Shown here one piece after another: positions 43,059 through 55,853 of a stretch of DNA of 64,000 nucleotides. The notes under the pieces are model-generated. The model made no database searches and was not told the DNA's origin. It saw only the letters and a program-made list of their open reading frames with translations. This stretch comes from Polytrichum commune. Its lineage: Eukaryota > Streptophyta > Polytrichopsida > Polytrichales > Polytrichaceae. Numbering within the stretch: position 1 is the stretch's first letter; each line of letters starts with the position of its first letter. Position numbers and translations under genes: made by a program. The stretch lies in assembly GCA_950295325.1 (NCBI GenBank), contig OX485803.1, positions 55,815,554-55,879,553 on the forward strand. The letters are read 5' to 3'.

Positions 43059-44540
43059 TGTGCTGTCTTTATTGCAAACTCACACTACTTGACGCACTTG
43101 AACTGTTGAAACTGACCCAGTTATATAGGGGTATGGTATGTCAAGAAGCGGCCCACTGATGAGAAGAACAAATTTTGCAAAAAGGTTTGCACCTTTAGTC
43201 AGTGTGGTGGCAAGTCCTCCACCTTCTGTGGTTGCCACCTGGCATTAATGTCAATCTGCAACCATCATTTTGTCGCGTCTACTCAAAAAGCCCTAAGCAG
43301 AAAAACATAAAGTCTGAAGAGGCCTGGCTTCTATTGACTGAGGACTCCTTTATGGCCCTTTTCCTTGTGTTGAGAAACAATCTGCTGATGTCAAAGTCCC
43401 AGATCAACAACCTGCCAATGTTGTGGTGTATCTTCCAAAGGGCACCACAAATATTATATCGAATTTCAGAAACAAACAACCATAAATCAGTAAGTATTGT
43501 CATGAGCATGCAAACAATGTAGCTTCATGAAGAGGAGATTTATCCAGGACATTAAAACACTATTTGTCACAACTCTAAGTGAGTCAGCAAAGGACTAGTC
43601 TTCGAGAGTACTCTTTTGCCAAGTCATGAATTAGTCAATGCAAGGTGCTTGAATATCTTAGTACCATGGCAGGTCCGACACTAATTAATTCATTATCGTA
43701 GCCAAATACCACTTGTCACATAACTATTGACCAAGCACATAGTAAAGCTGATGTGGCACAAAAATAAATTGTGGTTTGACATGTGAGGTGTTGAACCTGC
43801 CATGGTATTGCGGTAATATGTCACCTGTCCACTTCAATGGCCAAATCAGAAAGTTTCGTCATGAAAAGAATCACGAATAATTGCAAACTTTTGGAAGTGA
43901 CTCATACTGACAACATCTGCAACACCCAAAAATGTACACTGCAGAGAGCTATTTATTTTGTCCAAAAATCAATCATGCTCTAGGAATGATTAAACCACAC
44001 AGCCAACTCCCCTTGGTAATGTATTTGGGGAACAATCTCATGTGTCACTCCAAAGATTTTGTTCCAATACTCTAAAGTGATGAAATAGACTAAGCTCCTT
44101 CTACTTTATATTACATTGTCAAAACTATTGTTCAAAACATACTTGTAGATGTGGCTAGTGGAGCAGTGACATATCTAGCATCTGCACTTGATTGTCTCAT
44201 AAGGACAGCAATTGCGAATCATGCAAATTTTCATTTCAAATTTTAGAATAAAATTTGAGATGCGAAACTCATAGGAAGTCAAAGTGAAGATTATTTTTCT
44301 CTTTTTTAAGTGATTATGTACACACTTTCAACTATACGTGTTCTTAATCAAACCTAAAAATATACAACATCCTATAACCACATAGTCCAATCTTGTTCTA
44401 ACACATGTATGTTTGGTGTCCATTCTTAACTACAAGCCATCCCATATGTGACCGCTCAAGTCCAACTAAGAAAAGTGGCCACATGATAAGGCCCACATAC
44501 CTATCACAAATCATGATACTAGAAGGGGAGGCCAATGAAT
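43059..44540. other. Intergenic DNA, nothing recognised
   Basis: The open frames here are short and lack coding character. No repeat structure was found by eye. Confidence 0.45.
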
Positions 44541-44770
44541 GGGGAGAACTAGTTACAGTTGAACCGGTTGAGTTTGAGAAATAAGCAGTTGAAGCTCAAG
44601 ACGTCAGGAGAATTACCCATCATTTTAGAGGACTTTAGAGGAGGTTTACCTGACACTAAGTTAGTAAAGAAAAACTGAAAGATGTCAACATGTAACCAGT
44701 TGGACTTGGAAACACTACGATCTCGACCAATCATGCCCAAAATTCTTCCCGGAGATTGGGGGAGGCCCGT
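44541..44770. repeat. Dispersed repeat, second copy at 62735-63150
   Basis: Shared phrases are GAACCGGTTGAGTTTGAGAA and GATGTCAACATGTAACC. The copy at 62.7-63.1 kb is interrupted by a SINE-like insertion, so this is the uninterrupted form. Confidence 0.7.
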
Positions 44771-46370
44771 TTGCAAAGGAAATCTCAATGAGAGTGTCAG
44801 TAAGTTCAGAGCCTTCCCCACACTGGCAGAGATTATCTGGCAGAGACATTGACGTGCACGCTTGAGCAGAGAACAGTTTTAGTTATGAAGATGGCTGCAA
44901 TGAATGGTGTTCTGAGTGAAAGAGAAAAAAGCGTACGTAGAAGAAGATTTAAACCCATCATCGACTGATAATGAACACAGGAACTCAGCCTTTCAAGTCC
45001 TCTGGCTGTTCTTTCTAGATGTTGCCCATTTTCAATGCTGAGAACATAAGTTATCAATTGTTCGCAAGGACTCCAAAAGGTTTAGGGGACAGTGGATCCA
45101 CGTGTCCAGGTTAATTGGTCGAGAGCAATTTGTCACATACAGCGTACAACTCTCAACCATCCAACATAGAAACTTGACTCTCTATAGGTTTGTGGTTGAT
45201 TCATTTCAAATGTCTTCCAACTAGACTAATTTAGGGTCTTTGAATAGTCCAACTAAATAGTCTTATTATTATTAATGGGTCACATTAATGTTCTAGACAA
45301 TGAGAATTAATGTGGGCCACATTGATTTTCAGCCCATGCTAAAGTTCTAATACAAAGTTGGCATGGGCAACATTAATTGTTTTCTAGGAAATTAACGTGG
45401 GTGCTTATTTTATTGTGTGCTAATTTTGCCCTAAACTAATATTCAATGTGTTTGTCGGAAGTCTTCGTGAAGACTTATGGGAAACATGGGTCTTGGACCC
45501 ATGTTAATTCCACTTTTACTTGAAAATTAACGTGATCCATCTTAAATTTTTAGGACTATTCAGTGTAATTTTGATGTCAAATCAACTAAAATTAAGTGAT
45601 CTTTGGACTACACAATATTTTAAGGTTTTACGCTTGTATATGATAATTTTCTCTTGTCAACAACACTTGTTGCAAGCTGATAACAAGCATAGTAGTTACA
45701 AGTTATGACCACTTAAGAAGAATGCATGTATGCTCTTTGAAAACGTGTCATAAGTTGACACTTTGTCACCTTGGAAATGTGTCATAAATTGACGCTTTGT
45801 CACCTTCATTCTTATAGTATTGGATTTGTACAAAGATTCACTAATTGATTGGGGTTTTTGTTTCCCGAATGCATTGCACATCAGAAGAGGCCAATGCTTT
45901 GGTAAGCAACCACAGTAGGCTCATCTACTTTAATCTAAAGAAAATTACAAACGCAGCCGCTCATGAATCGTGTCATAAGACCATGCCGCCTTCAAGAGTG
46001 CCCAGGGCTTCCCATACGTAGCTCCCAAGGGGTGTTCTGAGAGTTTATGAAGCCATAAGTGCTCATCATGACACTGGTCCAGATGATGTGGAGGGTTAAT
46101 TAGGAACCAAGGAAGTGAGATGACTTGTGAAAACTATGCATATTATAAATATTGTGTAGTCGAATTTGAAAGTGAGATGACTTGTGAAAATTATGGTATG
46201 GCACAAGAACATTTTGACATGCCTGGTACAAATTAAGGCCACCAACCACACGTGTCTGTCAATTCTTTTAAAACAAAAAGGGAAAGAAAAAGCAGTTGGG
46301 TTTCTCTTCATGATCATGTGAGCTCAACAATCTTGTATTACTCTCTTTTCATTTGAAACACAAAGAGCAG
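44771..46370. other. Intergenic DNA with short tandem duplications
   Basis: No gene is supported. A 36-bp duplication lies at 45731-45806 (GTGTCATAAGTTGACACTTT). A second duplication lies at 46120-46200 (GTGAGATGACTTGTGAAAA). Confidence 0.5.
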
Positions 46371-46374
46371 GCAG

Positions 46375-47285
46375 GTTCCTGTCACGTGAATTCAACAAGC
46401 TATACATAGAATTCACCTTTTTGAAAACAAAATAACGGACAGGATTCTCTTCAAATGAAATCAACAAGCTATGTATATCTTTAATATCTTTTAGCACAAG
46501 TGTGTGCAGACAGGCTTCTCTTCACATGAATGCAACGAGCTATGTACACCTTGCACTGTACTTCTTGTTGGAGTTGATGTCATGGCATGGGACATGGTTT
46601 TGCTTTGCAGATAATTGAAGTGAGTAGGATACAAAGCAGCTCCGAGAGGGGATTGAATCATAAGAGTGTACCTCTCATCCATCCAATTAGACTAATGAGT
46701 GAGAGGTATGCTCATATGGGATAATTCCCTCTCGCCCAAAGCAACCATGTGTGAACTGTTTGATCCCTGTGCAAAGACTAGAGCTTCGAATTCTGTGAAT
46801 ACAGCAAAGCAAGGTAATCAGAACTTCTTTGAGCACACCGGATAGTGTGTGAGATGCAGCTTTCTATCAAGGGGAAAATTTGGGAAGAACCTGGCACTTC
46901 TGCACTTAATTCTCTGGTGCTAATTGAAACACCTTGAGCTAATTTTGAGCAGGTCCACCAAGGAAGAGAGATACCTACATACAACTCTCCTGTTAATGCA
47001 AATTCAAGGGGAGATTTGGGATAACAGAATCAAAGAATTTGTGTAACATTATCGATTATATCAACATATCAGAGTTGAGAACATGGATACAAAGACTCTG
47101 TCATCAGCCCTCATTTGCAGGCACACCAGACTGTCTGAATTGCAATTTTTTATGAAAGGAAATATATTGAGAAGAACCTGCTAATTCTGCACCTCATTCT
47201 CTGCTGCAAATTGAAACACCTTGAGCTTTTGCCTGGCACAAGATGGAGCAAGTGGACAGAGGAGAGAGATACCCATACTTAAAAG
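46375..47285. repeat. Imperfect direct repeats
   Basis: Three diverged units around AACAAGCTATGTATATC occur at 46375-46560. A longer pair (46835-46980 and 47125-47280) shares GAGAAGAACCTG-like and AATTGAAACACCTTGAGCT phrases, about 290 bp apart. Confidence 0.6.
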
Positions 47286-47539
47286 GGAGGTGTAGAGTAC
47301 TACATAAACTTGACATGCTAAAAGCAAGAAATCGTGTAACCTCTGCAATTAAGCACCCACATCGAGAAACACCTGAGAACATGCATAGTGCACAAGTGGG
47401 CAACACAAAACCCCCACCGATTGGAGGAAAAACCTCCTGCATACGGGACATCAACTCCACCAGATCTATTCGCAATCACAAACATCAAAGAGAGCGACAT
47501 GATCATCTCAAAACACACAAATCTGGGATCACCACCGAG

Positions 47540-47543
<4 letters not shown>

Positions 47544-47577
<34 letters not shown>
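47544..47577. repeat. (GA)n microsatellite
   Basis: About 17 GA units between intergenic DNA and the desaturase 3' flank. Confidence 0.95.
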
Positions 47578-47579
<2 letters not shown>

Positions 47580-48096
47580 CTCGTGCAGGCTCAACGAAGT
47601 TTTTTTTTCCCGAATTTTCAAGCTGGCAGCAGCACAATTTGCTCCTCTTTGTCCTGACAACAAGTTGACTATGGCACAAGCAGTGACAAAAATATTGCCA
47701 AAGTGTAGTAATCATCTCATACTTTCCTCCACTGTACTAAACCTACATCCTATCGTCGATTGTCAAGCTTATTGCATGACTAACTTGATCGTGCTCAAGG
47801 AAACTAAGCACCTCCCTCGGGTTTTAGGGTTTAAGAGTGGAATTTCCAATTCCTTGAACTCCCAGAATATATATACAAAGTCGGGGGGCCGCGGCACCGG
47901 GTAATTTATCCTCCAAGAATTCGTCATTCAGAAGCTTGTGCAGCTGAAACAGAGCCAAAAGAGAGGACTTCCCATCAAGAAGAATTTCATCACGGCGTAG
48001 AATATTTAAGGGAGGATATGATGTCACAGACAAAAAATTTTCTTTGGCCGGAAAGGAGGGAGGAGAATGGAAAAAATCTGCAAATCGTCATCGTCT
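47578..48096. other. 3' flank of the desaturase gene
   Basis: No other gene seen. It should hold the 3' untranslated region of the minus-strand desaturase. Confidence 0.45.
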
Positions 48097-49566
48097 TCAG
48101 TGTGTCGGTCTCTTAGACATGTTGACGGAATGCTCATGGTGCGCCTTGACAGCAGCGACATAGCCCGCAACGTGAACATAGTTAACCCCATACTTCTCAC
48201 ACAAGCGAGCAACAATGGGTTGCAACACTGGGAGATGGCAGTGGTTCACGGTGGGGAACAAATGGTGGATGACTTGGTAATTCAACCCCCCGCTGAAAAT
48301 GAAGCAAAACCTGCTGGTCACTCCGAAATCTTGCGCAGTGATGACTTGGTGCTTGTACCAGTCCGGGTCGGTGGCGTGTGCGGTGTGGGGAAGCAGATGG
48401 TTAATTTGCGTGTTAAGCATGAACAGGATGGAGAATAAGGCATAAGGGATGACACAGAATGCGAAACGCTTGATCCAAGAATCAAGCACCAAGAACGGCC
48501 AAGCATGGATGACAACCACGTTGAGGATTCTTCCTGCGAGATGCACCACTCGCCTCACTCCACTAACCTCCATCATAGGCACCACTTCGTTGTACTTCTT
48601 GGTTTCCAACATCCAAAAGTCCTGCATGGTTGACAATCCGAACTCCACCGCCACCGACCACCAGATTGCCAGAAACCAGATCTGTGACTGGAAATTGTGC
48701 ACAGGCAACCACTTCACCGTCTTAGCCTCCCGCTTCAGCCAGTAATGGTTCAACAGATCGGGGTCACGGTCTGCGACGTTAGGGTAGCTATGGTGACCTA
48801 TGTTGTGTTGATGATACCATACAAAGGGGCTGGAGAAGAAAGGATAAATGTAAGGCAAGAGTGCATTGATCCTCCAGTTGGCTGTCAAAGCAAAGTGTGT
48901 TGCATCATGGAATGTGTTCACTCCAACACACCATGCCGCAATTGGCCACAGAATCAAACACCTCCAATCTCCCCTAATGAAACCGGAGAATGTCGAAACA
49001 TAAACCACTGCCATGATGGCGATCTCCAGCCATCTTGCGGGTGTTGCCTTTGTTGCTTCCTGGAGTGAAACATTACGCCTCTTAGCCTCCCCTTCGAAAT
49101 ACTCCTTCACTTGGAACTTGAGAGCTTCACCAAACTCGCTTGGCCACTCGAAGCTGTGCTCCTCGATCCCGTGCTGCTGCTCCAACGTTCGCAGATTCTT
49201 GGCATCGGAGTCTTCGATTAGGTATTTCTCCAAGATGGCGTTGAGTATTCTCCGATGTGTGAACGGATGGTGGCTCTCAAACATGACGGTGGCGTCACGG
49301 CCTCTCGCTAAACCCAGGGCTACTGGTCCGCCTGGATGGTGTCTTTCGAATTCTGTCAAGTCGTACCATTTGTTGTGGATCTTGGTTATGAGCTTCGCGG
49401 GTTTCGGTGTTGCGAGGGATCTCCATGACGGCATGCTCAGAGACGGCCTGCCATCAATTCCTGGCCTGTTTGACAATGGCAATGGTGATGATGACTCTGA
49501 CATCAACTCTGTTGTTGTTGTCGTCGTCGTTGTTGCCATCCTCACAATCCCCTCCGCCTCCGCCAT
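48097..49566 (-). CDS. Cytochrome-b5-fused front-end fatty acid desaturase (delta-5-like)
   Basis: A single exon of 489 residues starts at ATG 49566 in a good context (CCCATGGCG). The N-terminus is Thr/Ser-rich. Residues 55-125 form a cytochrome b5 domain with HPGG (77-80) and a second His at 99-100. The desaturase core has three His boxes: HDATH (220-224), HNIGHH (254-259) and QVIHH (431-435). The Gln in the third box is diagnostic of front-end desaturases. Several hydrophobic stretches (183-215, 295-312, 345-385) would anchor it in the ER. Such enzymes add a double bond between an existing one and the carboxyl end of acyl lipids, using electrons from the fused b5. The overall pattern recalls delta-5 desaturases of polyunsaturated fatty acid synthesis, but regiospecificity cannot be told from sequence. 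It looks intact. Confidence 0.9.
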   Translation of the reverse strand: MAEAEGIVRMATTTTTTTTELMSESSSPLPLSNRPGIDGRPSLSMPSWRSLATPKPAKLITKIHNKWYDLTEFERHHPGGPVALGLARGRDATVMFESHHPFTHRRILNAILEKYLIEDSDAKNLRTLEQQHGIEEHSFEWPSEFGEALKFQVKEYFEGEAKRRNVSLQEATKATPARWLEIAIMAVVYVSTFSGFIRGDWRCLILWPIAAWCVGVNTFHDATHFALTANWRINALLPYIYPFFSSPFVWYHQHNIGHHSYPNVADRDPDLLNHYWLKREAKTVKWLPVHNFQSQIWFLAIWWSVAVEFGLSTMQDFWMLETKKYNEVVPMMEVSGVRRVVHLAGRILNVVVIHAWPFLVLDSWIKRFAFCVIPYALFSILFMLNTQINHLLPHTAHATDPDWYKHQVITAQDFGVTSRFCFIFSGGLNYQVIHHLFPTVNHCHLPVLQPIVARLCEKYGVNYVHVAGYVAAVKAHHEHSVNMSKRPTH

Positions 49567-51061
49567 GGGAAGACTCTGAGGGAGATTTTCTCAAACTCCG
49601 TCCAGCTTGCTCACTACCAATGCAAAATACCTCGACTGCTCAATCAATCTATCCTCTCCGCTACAACCACTTCAATGATCACTCTTTGAAGTGGTTTTCA
49701 CTCCGCACACTGCACATACAATGTGCTACGATGGTTTTTTAAAGAAGCCAAGAACATACGAGTCGTTGCAGATAGATATCTACTTTCAACGCTTGGTTTT
49801 CACTTACAGAAGCCAAGAACAAGAAATGAGTCCCCGCAGATGATAGGTAACCACTTGCTTCAATAAGGTGAGTATCAATAGTGCGACGCGGCAATCTTCC
49901 CTCTGCGTTTGCAAAGAGAGCCCGGCTCTCGGGGACTCCAGGCTATCTTTAAATGCAAGACAGGCGACAACTGGACAACACAGACTACCTGTAATCCTCC
50001 GAAGAAATCGAAGAAATGTTTTTCTCTTGCGTCCGGAGTCTCTCCGATCAGCTCATCAGAATAATATATATATCTCCACAAGAACTACTGATGATGTCAG
50101 TCTCATGATCATCGAAATTTCCTTAAACCATCACCGCACACATGACCACATCATGAGCAACACTAAGTTAAACTCCTTGCTGCAAATCTTCACCTACATA
50201 CACATATACATCCTCCGAAGACACAGGTGAACCTGTGACGATCTTGACAACCTGACACTTCAATTGACCCCAAGCGATGGCAACCCACTCCCTCAAATCC
50301 TGGATTACAAACTTCGCTATCCCATCGAGTCACCACCGTAACTTGTTGCCAAGGCGCAGATTTCAAGGCACCATGTCCCCAAAGTCACTCTCGAGTTTTA
50401 AGGTTATTACTCACGCATCCCAATGGGAATGATGGGTCCCCTAGACAGCGGTGGGTAGGTAATTTGTTGATGTTAAAGGTTGCGCATTTGTAACGACAAG
50501 AATGTATATTCCATTGGCACATTGGACCAATACTTTGAATTGGGATCGAAGTCATGATGCAATCTTTATATAGACTTCAGTGCTGAAGCGAGTGCGGTGG
50601 CGTGGGGGCCGGGCCAGGCCGGCCAGCAGGGCCGGGCAGATGAGTCTCATCTTCAACTACCATTTTGCATCCAAAACAAATGATCACAGCTGATGAGGAC
50701 CAGATCATCACAAGAAATAGAAACAGAGACCTGCAAGCTCAGCCGCGTTCTGGTCACACTTCGACATACTGTTTGCACAAGCCCCATGACCACGCACATG
50801 CCTCGAGCGGAGCGAAGGAAAGTACCCAGCAGGCCATATGAGCTGGGTCACCAAATCTTCTCCCCAAACCTTCTTCTTCTTCTTCTGATCTCCGTCATTT
50901 TCATCCTAATTCGATCGGCAGTAAGTTACAACACACGTCGATCCACCCACCAACGGTGAACTTTTGTAACGACTCCGCCGTTGAATCCGTTACCCTTTCC
51001 TACTCGTCCCCCCCCCCAGGATTCCCAAAACCTCAACTGCCACTTCACCCTCCACGGTGGA
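49567..51061. other. Upstream region of the desaturase gene
   Basis: No convincing gene. On the minus strand TATATAAA lies at 50572-50565, about 1 kb before the ATG, which would need a long or spliced leader. A shorter pair of GTTCTTGGCTTCT repeats lies near 49740-49820. A C homopolymer sits at 51010-51018. Confidence 0.35.
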
Positions 51062-51559
51062 TGGCCACTTCACACACAAGCCAAGAGCCGTGACCATGCA
51101 ACTGTGAGAGCCCAAAAGAAGTGTGCAAGGCCGTCCCAAGACACTTCCAAAATCATGGAGTGCGGTCTGGGGCCCTCAAGTGTAGTGTGAAGTCATATGT
51201 GACGGGCCCGTAACCAAATGCTATTTCAATGCATTCTTTTCATGCGAGGTCCTTGCACATGAATAAAATCAAATTTATCAATGGTTGTGAGATATTGGAG
51301 TGCCATGGTCTCCTGGTTTTGTGTTAGGCTTGTCTTCAAGAGAAGGTTCATGAAAAACAGTCCAAGTGACCATGAAATATGATCCATTTGATGCCATGTA
51401 GAAATCCATGTAAACTTTACATCCATCATGCATCCATTTACTCTATTAGTCCCTCAAGCGTAGTGTGAAGTGAACTTGGACTCATTCCACTTTTGCACCA
51501 ATGAGAGTGCTTGAAGCACAATGGTCACAGGCTCTCATGTTGTGTGTGTGAAGTGGCCC
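51062..51559 (-). mobile_element. Tourist-like MITE, family A, copy 1
   Basis: The ends are GGCCACTTCACACAC and GTGTGTGAAGTGGCCC. TTA follows the right end (51560-51562), while the left end has diverged. The interior matches the copy at 53209-53696 in opposite orientation. The type is PIF/Harbinger by analogy. Confidence 0.72.
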
Positions 51560-51593
51560 TTAACTGGTTAGTTTTTTCCACCTAACCCGCTTC

Positions 51594-51905
51594 TCCTAGG
51601 ATATGAAACACACGATTAGTACAAGATGGTTAGCAAATCCAAATCAAGGTCCTAGCCACTTTCCTCATAGTTTTTGGAGCTCATATGAATATCTTATTTG
51701 TTATCAAGGTGAAGATTCTTGTGCTCATTGAATGGTCATTTAGACTTGTCTCCTCAATTATGTTGACTATTGAGCTTAAAATGGTTATCATATTCTAAGC
51801 ACATAGTCCAATCTCTTTTGAACTTGTCTCATTTTGGTATCCGTTTTTGGAGCCACACCAAACCACGTACACTCAGAGATAGGTGTTTCATTGAGACCAA
51901 CAACC
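51594..51905. repeat. Dispersed repeat, second copy at 62393-62690
   Basis: Long shared phrases include ACGATTAGTACAAGATGGTT and CACTAAACCACATACCAC-like words. Part is also found at 7877-8000. Nature unknown. Confidence 0.7.
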
Positions 51906-52754
51906 GAATCAGACACGTCTACCTTACCTAGTTAACCTAATTTGCATCCCCCTTACCTATGAATTCCTAAACACGTTTAGTAGTTTCACACTTTCATGTT
52001 GATGGTGATGTATTATCTCTTTATACTAGATGGTATGAAACCTTCGTCAAAAAATTAAAAATAATCAAAAAATAATAATTCAAGTTGTTTTGTGTGGGTA
52101 TCAAGAAAGTGTGTAACCTTCCAAAACACCAAAAAGTCTATGAGAGAGAGAGAGAGAGAGAGGCCAACTCAAGTTGTTGTGAATGAAGGATGCTTCATCC
52201 TTGATCATAATCACTCATTATATCACAATATATATTCACATTGTACAATATCGAAATATCGCTTGGTTGTGCGAGGCCCAAGTCACGCTCCATAAATGTT
52301 TAGAGATTTAAGGTATGTGGACCTGCTTGTGGGGTCACTCTTATTAATCTAGAATCTAAATTTGAGTGGTGTATGACAAGGCTTGGAGCTAAGAATGGAT
52401 ATCATCACTAAATTGACACATGTTACAACGAGCTTGAGTTATGTGCTCAAAAGTTCATTAGTTAACATAGTTGAGAGGGCTCATGTGATTGCTTGAAAAG
52501 GCGGGGCCGCGGGGGGACCTAACTTCATTTTGACATCTTATAACTTTTTACATCTCGACCCCCATTTAAAAACTTGAAATCTAGACAATCTGCATAATTT
52601 TCTACAACTGCTACTCGAATTTGATGATCCAACAAAGCAATATGGTATGAGGAGTTGGAAGTGTATGCTAGAGGGCCACATACATACCTTATTTGAGAAG
52701 GAAGTGTTGTCAAATTAGTCTTAAGTTAACCTTCAATTCCACTTGAGTACCCAT
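51906..52754. other. Intergenic DNA with a (GA)n tract
   Basis: No gene supported. A GA microsatellite lies at 52142-52162. Confidence 0.5.
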
Positions 52755-52904
52755 AACATTATTCAGATCCATAACAATGTTCTACATGACTGACAATATT
52801 TCATGGAATATTTCCTTGTATTTTCACATTCGGTTTGTAGATGGGGAATATTCCCTTGAATAATGTCAGTCCCGCCGAACATTGTTATGGATCTTGATAA
52901 TGTT
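52755..52904. mobile_element. Small TIR element (MITE), related to 6822-6982
   Basis: 150 bp with 28-bp inverted ends (AACATTATTCAGATCCATAA and its near complement), two mismatches. No clear target duplication. Confidence 0.7.
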
Positions 52905-53208
52905 GTGCCAATTTCACATTCCATTGCAGAAGTAATCACAACAAACCAACATGTTACACAAGAGAGGGAATTAACAAGGAAACATAATGTGCGACACGAT
53001 AATGTTAGATTATTCCCTTACAAGTGTACCTCTCATCCATTCAACATCAAACCCCCGACCCTTACTAATTCCATATCGCTGAGTAATGTTATCTCCGGTG
53101 TCAAATTAACTAAAACCCTATAACATCATATGGGCAACGTACTATTTCAAGACCTTTTTATGTTGGATATATGAGAGAGAGGTACATTACGCTTGTATGC
53201 AATACTTA

Positions 53209-53696
53209 GGGCCACTTCACACACGAGACTAAGAGCCCATGACCATTACACTTCAAGCACTCTCATTGGTGGAAAAGGCGGAGCCGGTCCAAGTTCGCTT
53301 CACACTACGCTTGAGTATGTGAATGCAAGATGGATGTAAAGTCTTCATGGACTCCTACATGACATCAAATGGATCGTGTGTTCATGGTCACTTGGATTAT
53401 TTTCAAAGACCACTTCTTGAAGGTAAGCCTAACACAAAACTGGGAGACCATGGCACTCCGAACGTTCACGACCGTTCGTTTATTCTGTTTTATCACGTGT
53501 GAGCACGCACATGAATAGAAATTCATTGAAATAGCATTTAGTTGAGGGCCCGGTTGCATATGACTTCACACTACACTTGAAAATCCGTGACCACACTGCG
53601 TGATTTTGGAGGTGCCTTGGGATGGCCTTTGGACACTTTCTTTTGGGCCCTCATAATTTCATGGTCACGGCTCTTGGCTCATGTGTGAAGTGGCCC
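53209..53696 (+). mobile_element. Tourist-like MITE, family A, copy 2
   Basis: 488 bp, ends GGGCCACTTCACACA and TGTGTGAAGTGGCCC, flanked by TTA on both sides (53206-53208 and 53697-53699). Inverted ends extend to about 38 bp with mismatches. TTA duplication plus GGG start fits PIF/Harbinger. Confidence 0.85.
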
Positions 53697-53936
53697 TTAA
53701 CTCCTTGAACTTCTCTCCCATGTTACAACTCACAAGCATGCTGGTGGATGGAATAAAAATATCTTTCCTAAATGCATGGGCAAGCAGGCAGGCGGGCTAA
53801 CTTAGCTATTTGGGAGTAGTGACCTCCTCCTATGCTCGGAGGCAATCCCTGTCATCAACATAAGTTATTCATCACCTGCAACCAACCCGAGGCCTTCCAG
53901 ATTCTTCTCCCCCTCCTTCTCCCTTAATTACCTTTC

Positions 53937-54885
53937 CACACTCCAAACTCCGTAGTATCACACTTGTGACAATCAAAGTGCACGTGATGTTACGGAGTTT
54001 TGTAGTGTTCCTATGGATGCGTGATACTATACAATTAGGGGCGGTTTACACTATGGACCAAGAGCCATGACCATGAAATTCTAAAATCTGTGATTGGAGA
54101 GTAAAGTGCTCTTGGTCCCATTTGGCTTTACACTACCTTGAAAAAAGGAGAATGACCACTAACTTTGAGGTCCCCAAAAACTACTAAAATATGCCATTTG
54201 GATAATGTGCCATGGTCCAACGGGTTTTCCGCTGAGGGGAGGCAAAATGCTCGACTCAACGGAAATCAAGGGAGCCGTAAGGCTGAAAATCAGCCATTGG
54301 CCGAATTATTATTATTTATTATTTTTTATACTTCTTACCGCATGGTCATTCTTCATGGTCCACATTCGGTTTACACCTAGTGAAGGGCCCATGAACCATG
54401 AAAACTATTATTTTAGTAACTCGGACCATGGAAGTCGTCCCATGAAGTCGTCCCACGCAAAATAAGCCTCTTACGTGGGACAACTTCATGGTCCATAGTG
54501 TAAACCGCCCCTTAGTGTAGCATGTGACATTATGGAATAACATAAAGGAGATGTGAGGCCAATTTGAATTCGTTCTCCCGTCACCTACGCTAGTGTGGTC
54601 CATTCCACTTGGCCTTCCCGGGTGATGTGGTGGACGCATGCACCAACATTCAAGAAGAAGAAGAAGAAGAAGAAGGTGACACTCCACATGTTGACACATG
54701 GCGCAATGTGAGGGTGTGGGTTGACTTCTCGAGTGGTTTGCTTTAATGACAAATTTTGTGATATAAGGGAGAAAAATGTGACATTAAGGAGTGAAATTTG
54801 AACTACGAACATCCATTCCCTAGGGTTTCGGGATATTAGAGAGTGCGTGACATTATGAAGGTTAATATTATGGAGTTTAGGGTCT
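53937..54885 (-). mobile_element. TIR element, family C, with a nested MITE
   Basis: The ends are CACTCCAAACTCCGTAGTATC and the complement of ACCCTAAACTCCATAATATT. It is an inverted copy of 60192-60683. Between them the copy here is longer by 477 bp, which is exactly the nested element 54038-54511 plus one TTA. It contains a (GAA)n tract (54653-54675). Confidence 0.85.
54038..54511 (+). mobile_element. Tourist-like MITE, family B, nested
   Basis: 474 bp with 23-bp perfect inverted ends (GGGGCGGTTTACACTATGG...), flanked by TTA (54035-54037 and 54512-54514). The unoccupied site in the related element near 60585 reads ACAAGTAGTG where this copy reads ACAATTA[element]TTAGTG. This defines both ends exactly. 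Confidence 0.93.
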
Positions 54886-55313
54886 ACTTATGTAGATGTC
54901 TAAATCTCCACTTCCCAACAATGTTCGGTCCAAATCCTAGTGTTTCCAAGCCCAGCCGGTTACCATATGTTTGTGACATTTTTATTTTTGTAAAAAAGGA
55001 ATCACATTGGTTGTTTCTTCATCGATGAGATACATGTTTCATAGATTCCTCTGAAGCGATCGGTAATCTTCCCACAGTCTTGAACTTCGACTCGTTATTT
55101 TCCAAACTCAATTGGTTCGTCTATAACTATTGTAGTGGTCAGTTCTCCTTGTTCGTTGCTTGCGGTTGGGGTGAAACAACCCGTACAGTGGTTTTTTGGA
55201 GGCAAGGATTTAGGCATCCAACAAGGAACAAGTGTATGGGTTGGTTCGCCCAAATCATTGCTTGCAAAGCAGCGAAACCATAGAGTTCAATTGCGGTAAG
55301 TAGGTGTGTAAGT
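54886..55313. other. Intergenic spacer
   Basis: The short frames here (for example 55080-55283) lack support. Nothing recognised. Confidence 0.4.
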
Positions 55314-55850
55314 ACACCGTTTGTGGTATTTAGTATCACGTGCATTGTTTGTGAAAGACCTAAACTAGACGCCTAGAGGTTGCAAAGTGTCGCGTATGCT
55401 AATGTCAATATAATATGATTCGTCAACATGAGTAACTTTCTTAAGTGAAAAAATATACGCATTATGACATTTAGTGTAGCACATTGAGATACTTGAGATG
55501 ATAGTTTTGTGTTTTAGTATACAAGGGGCGATTATTATTGAGGACATTAACAACAAATGTCATGTGTTTAAATTATTTTTAAGCATGCAAAAGGAAGACA
55601 ATCTTGTGCTTACTAATGTCAATTGTATAAACTTTAGTCAACTTGTACACTATTTTGTAATGTAGACACACACCTCATAACATCATTGAACATACCAATG
55701 CCAAGATATTAGAAAACGCACTTGAACGCCCAGTGTCACAAGGGAACACTAATGGCGAAAGTTGTTGGTCATTAGTGTAACCTAGCGTACGCTTCAAAAC
55801 AAGGTGAGTGACACTATCACGCACGTGACACTAAATACCGCAAACAGTCT
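55314..55850. mobile_element. TIR element, family E, copy 1
   Basis: The left end ACACCGTTTGTGGTATTTAG is matched by the right end CTAAATACCGCAAAC in inverse orientation. Related copies are 57063-57451 (left end lost), 57452-57668 (short form) and 61754-62268. Confidence 0.7.
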
Positions 55851-55853
55851 GCA

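Noticed and set aside
48067..49579. Plus-strand ORFs over the desaturase
   Set aside because: Shadows of the minus-strand gene.
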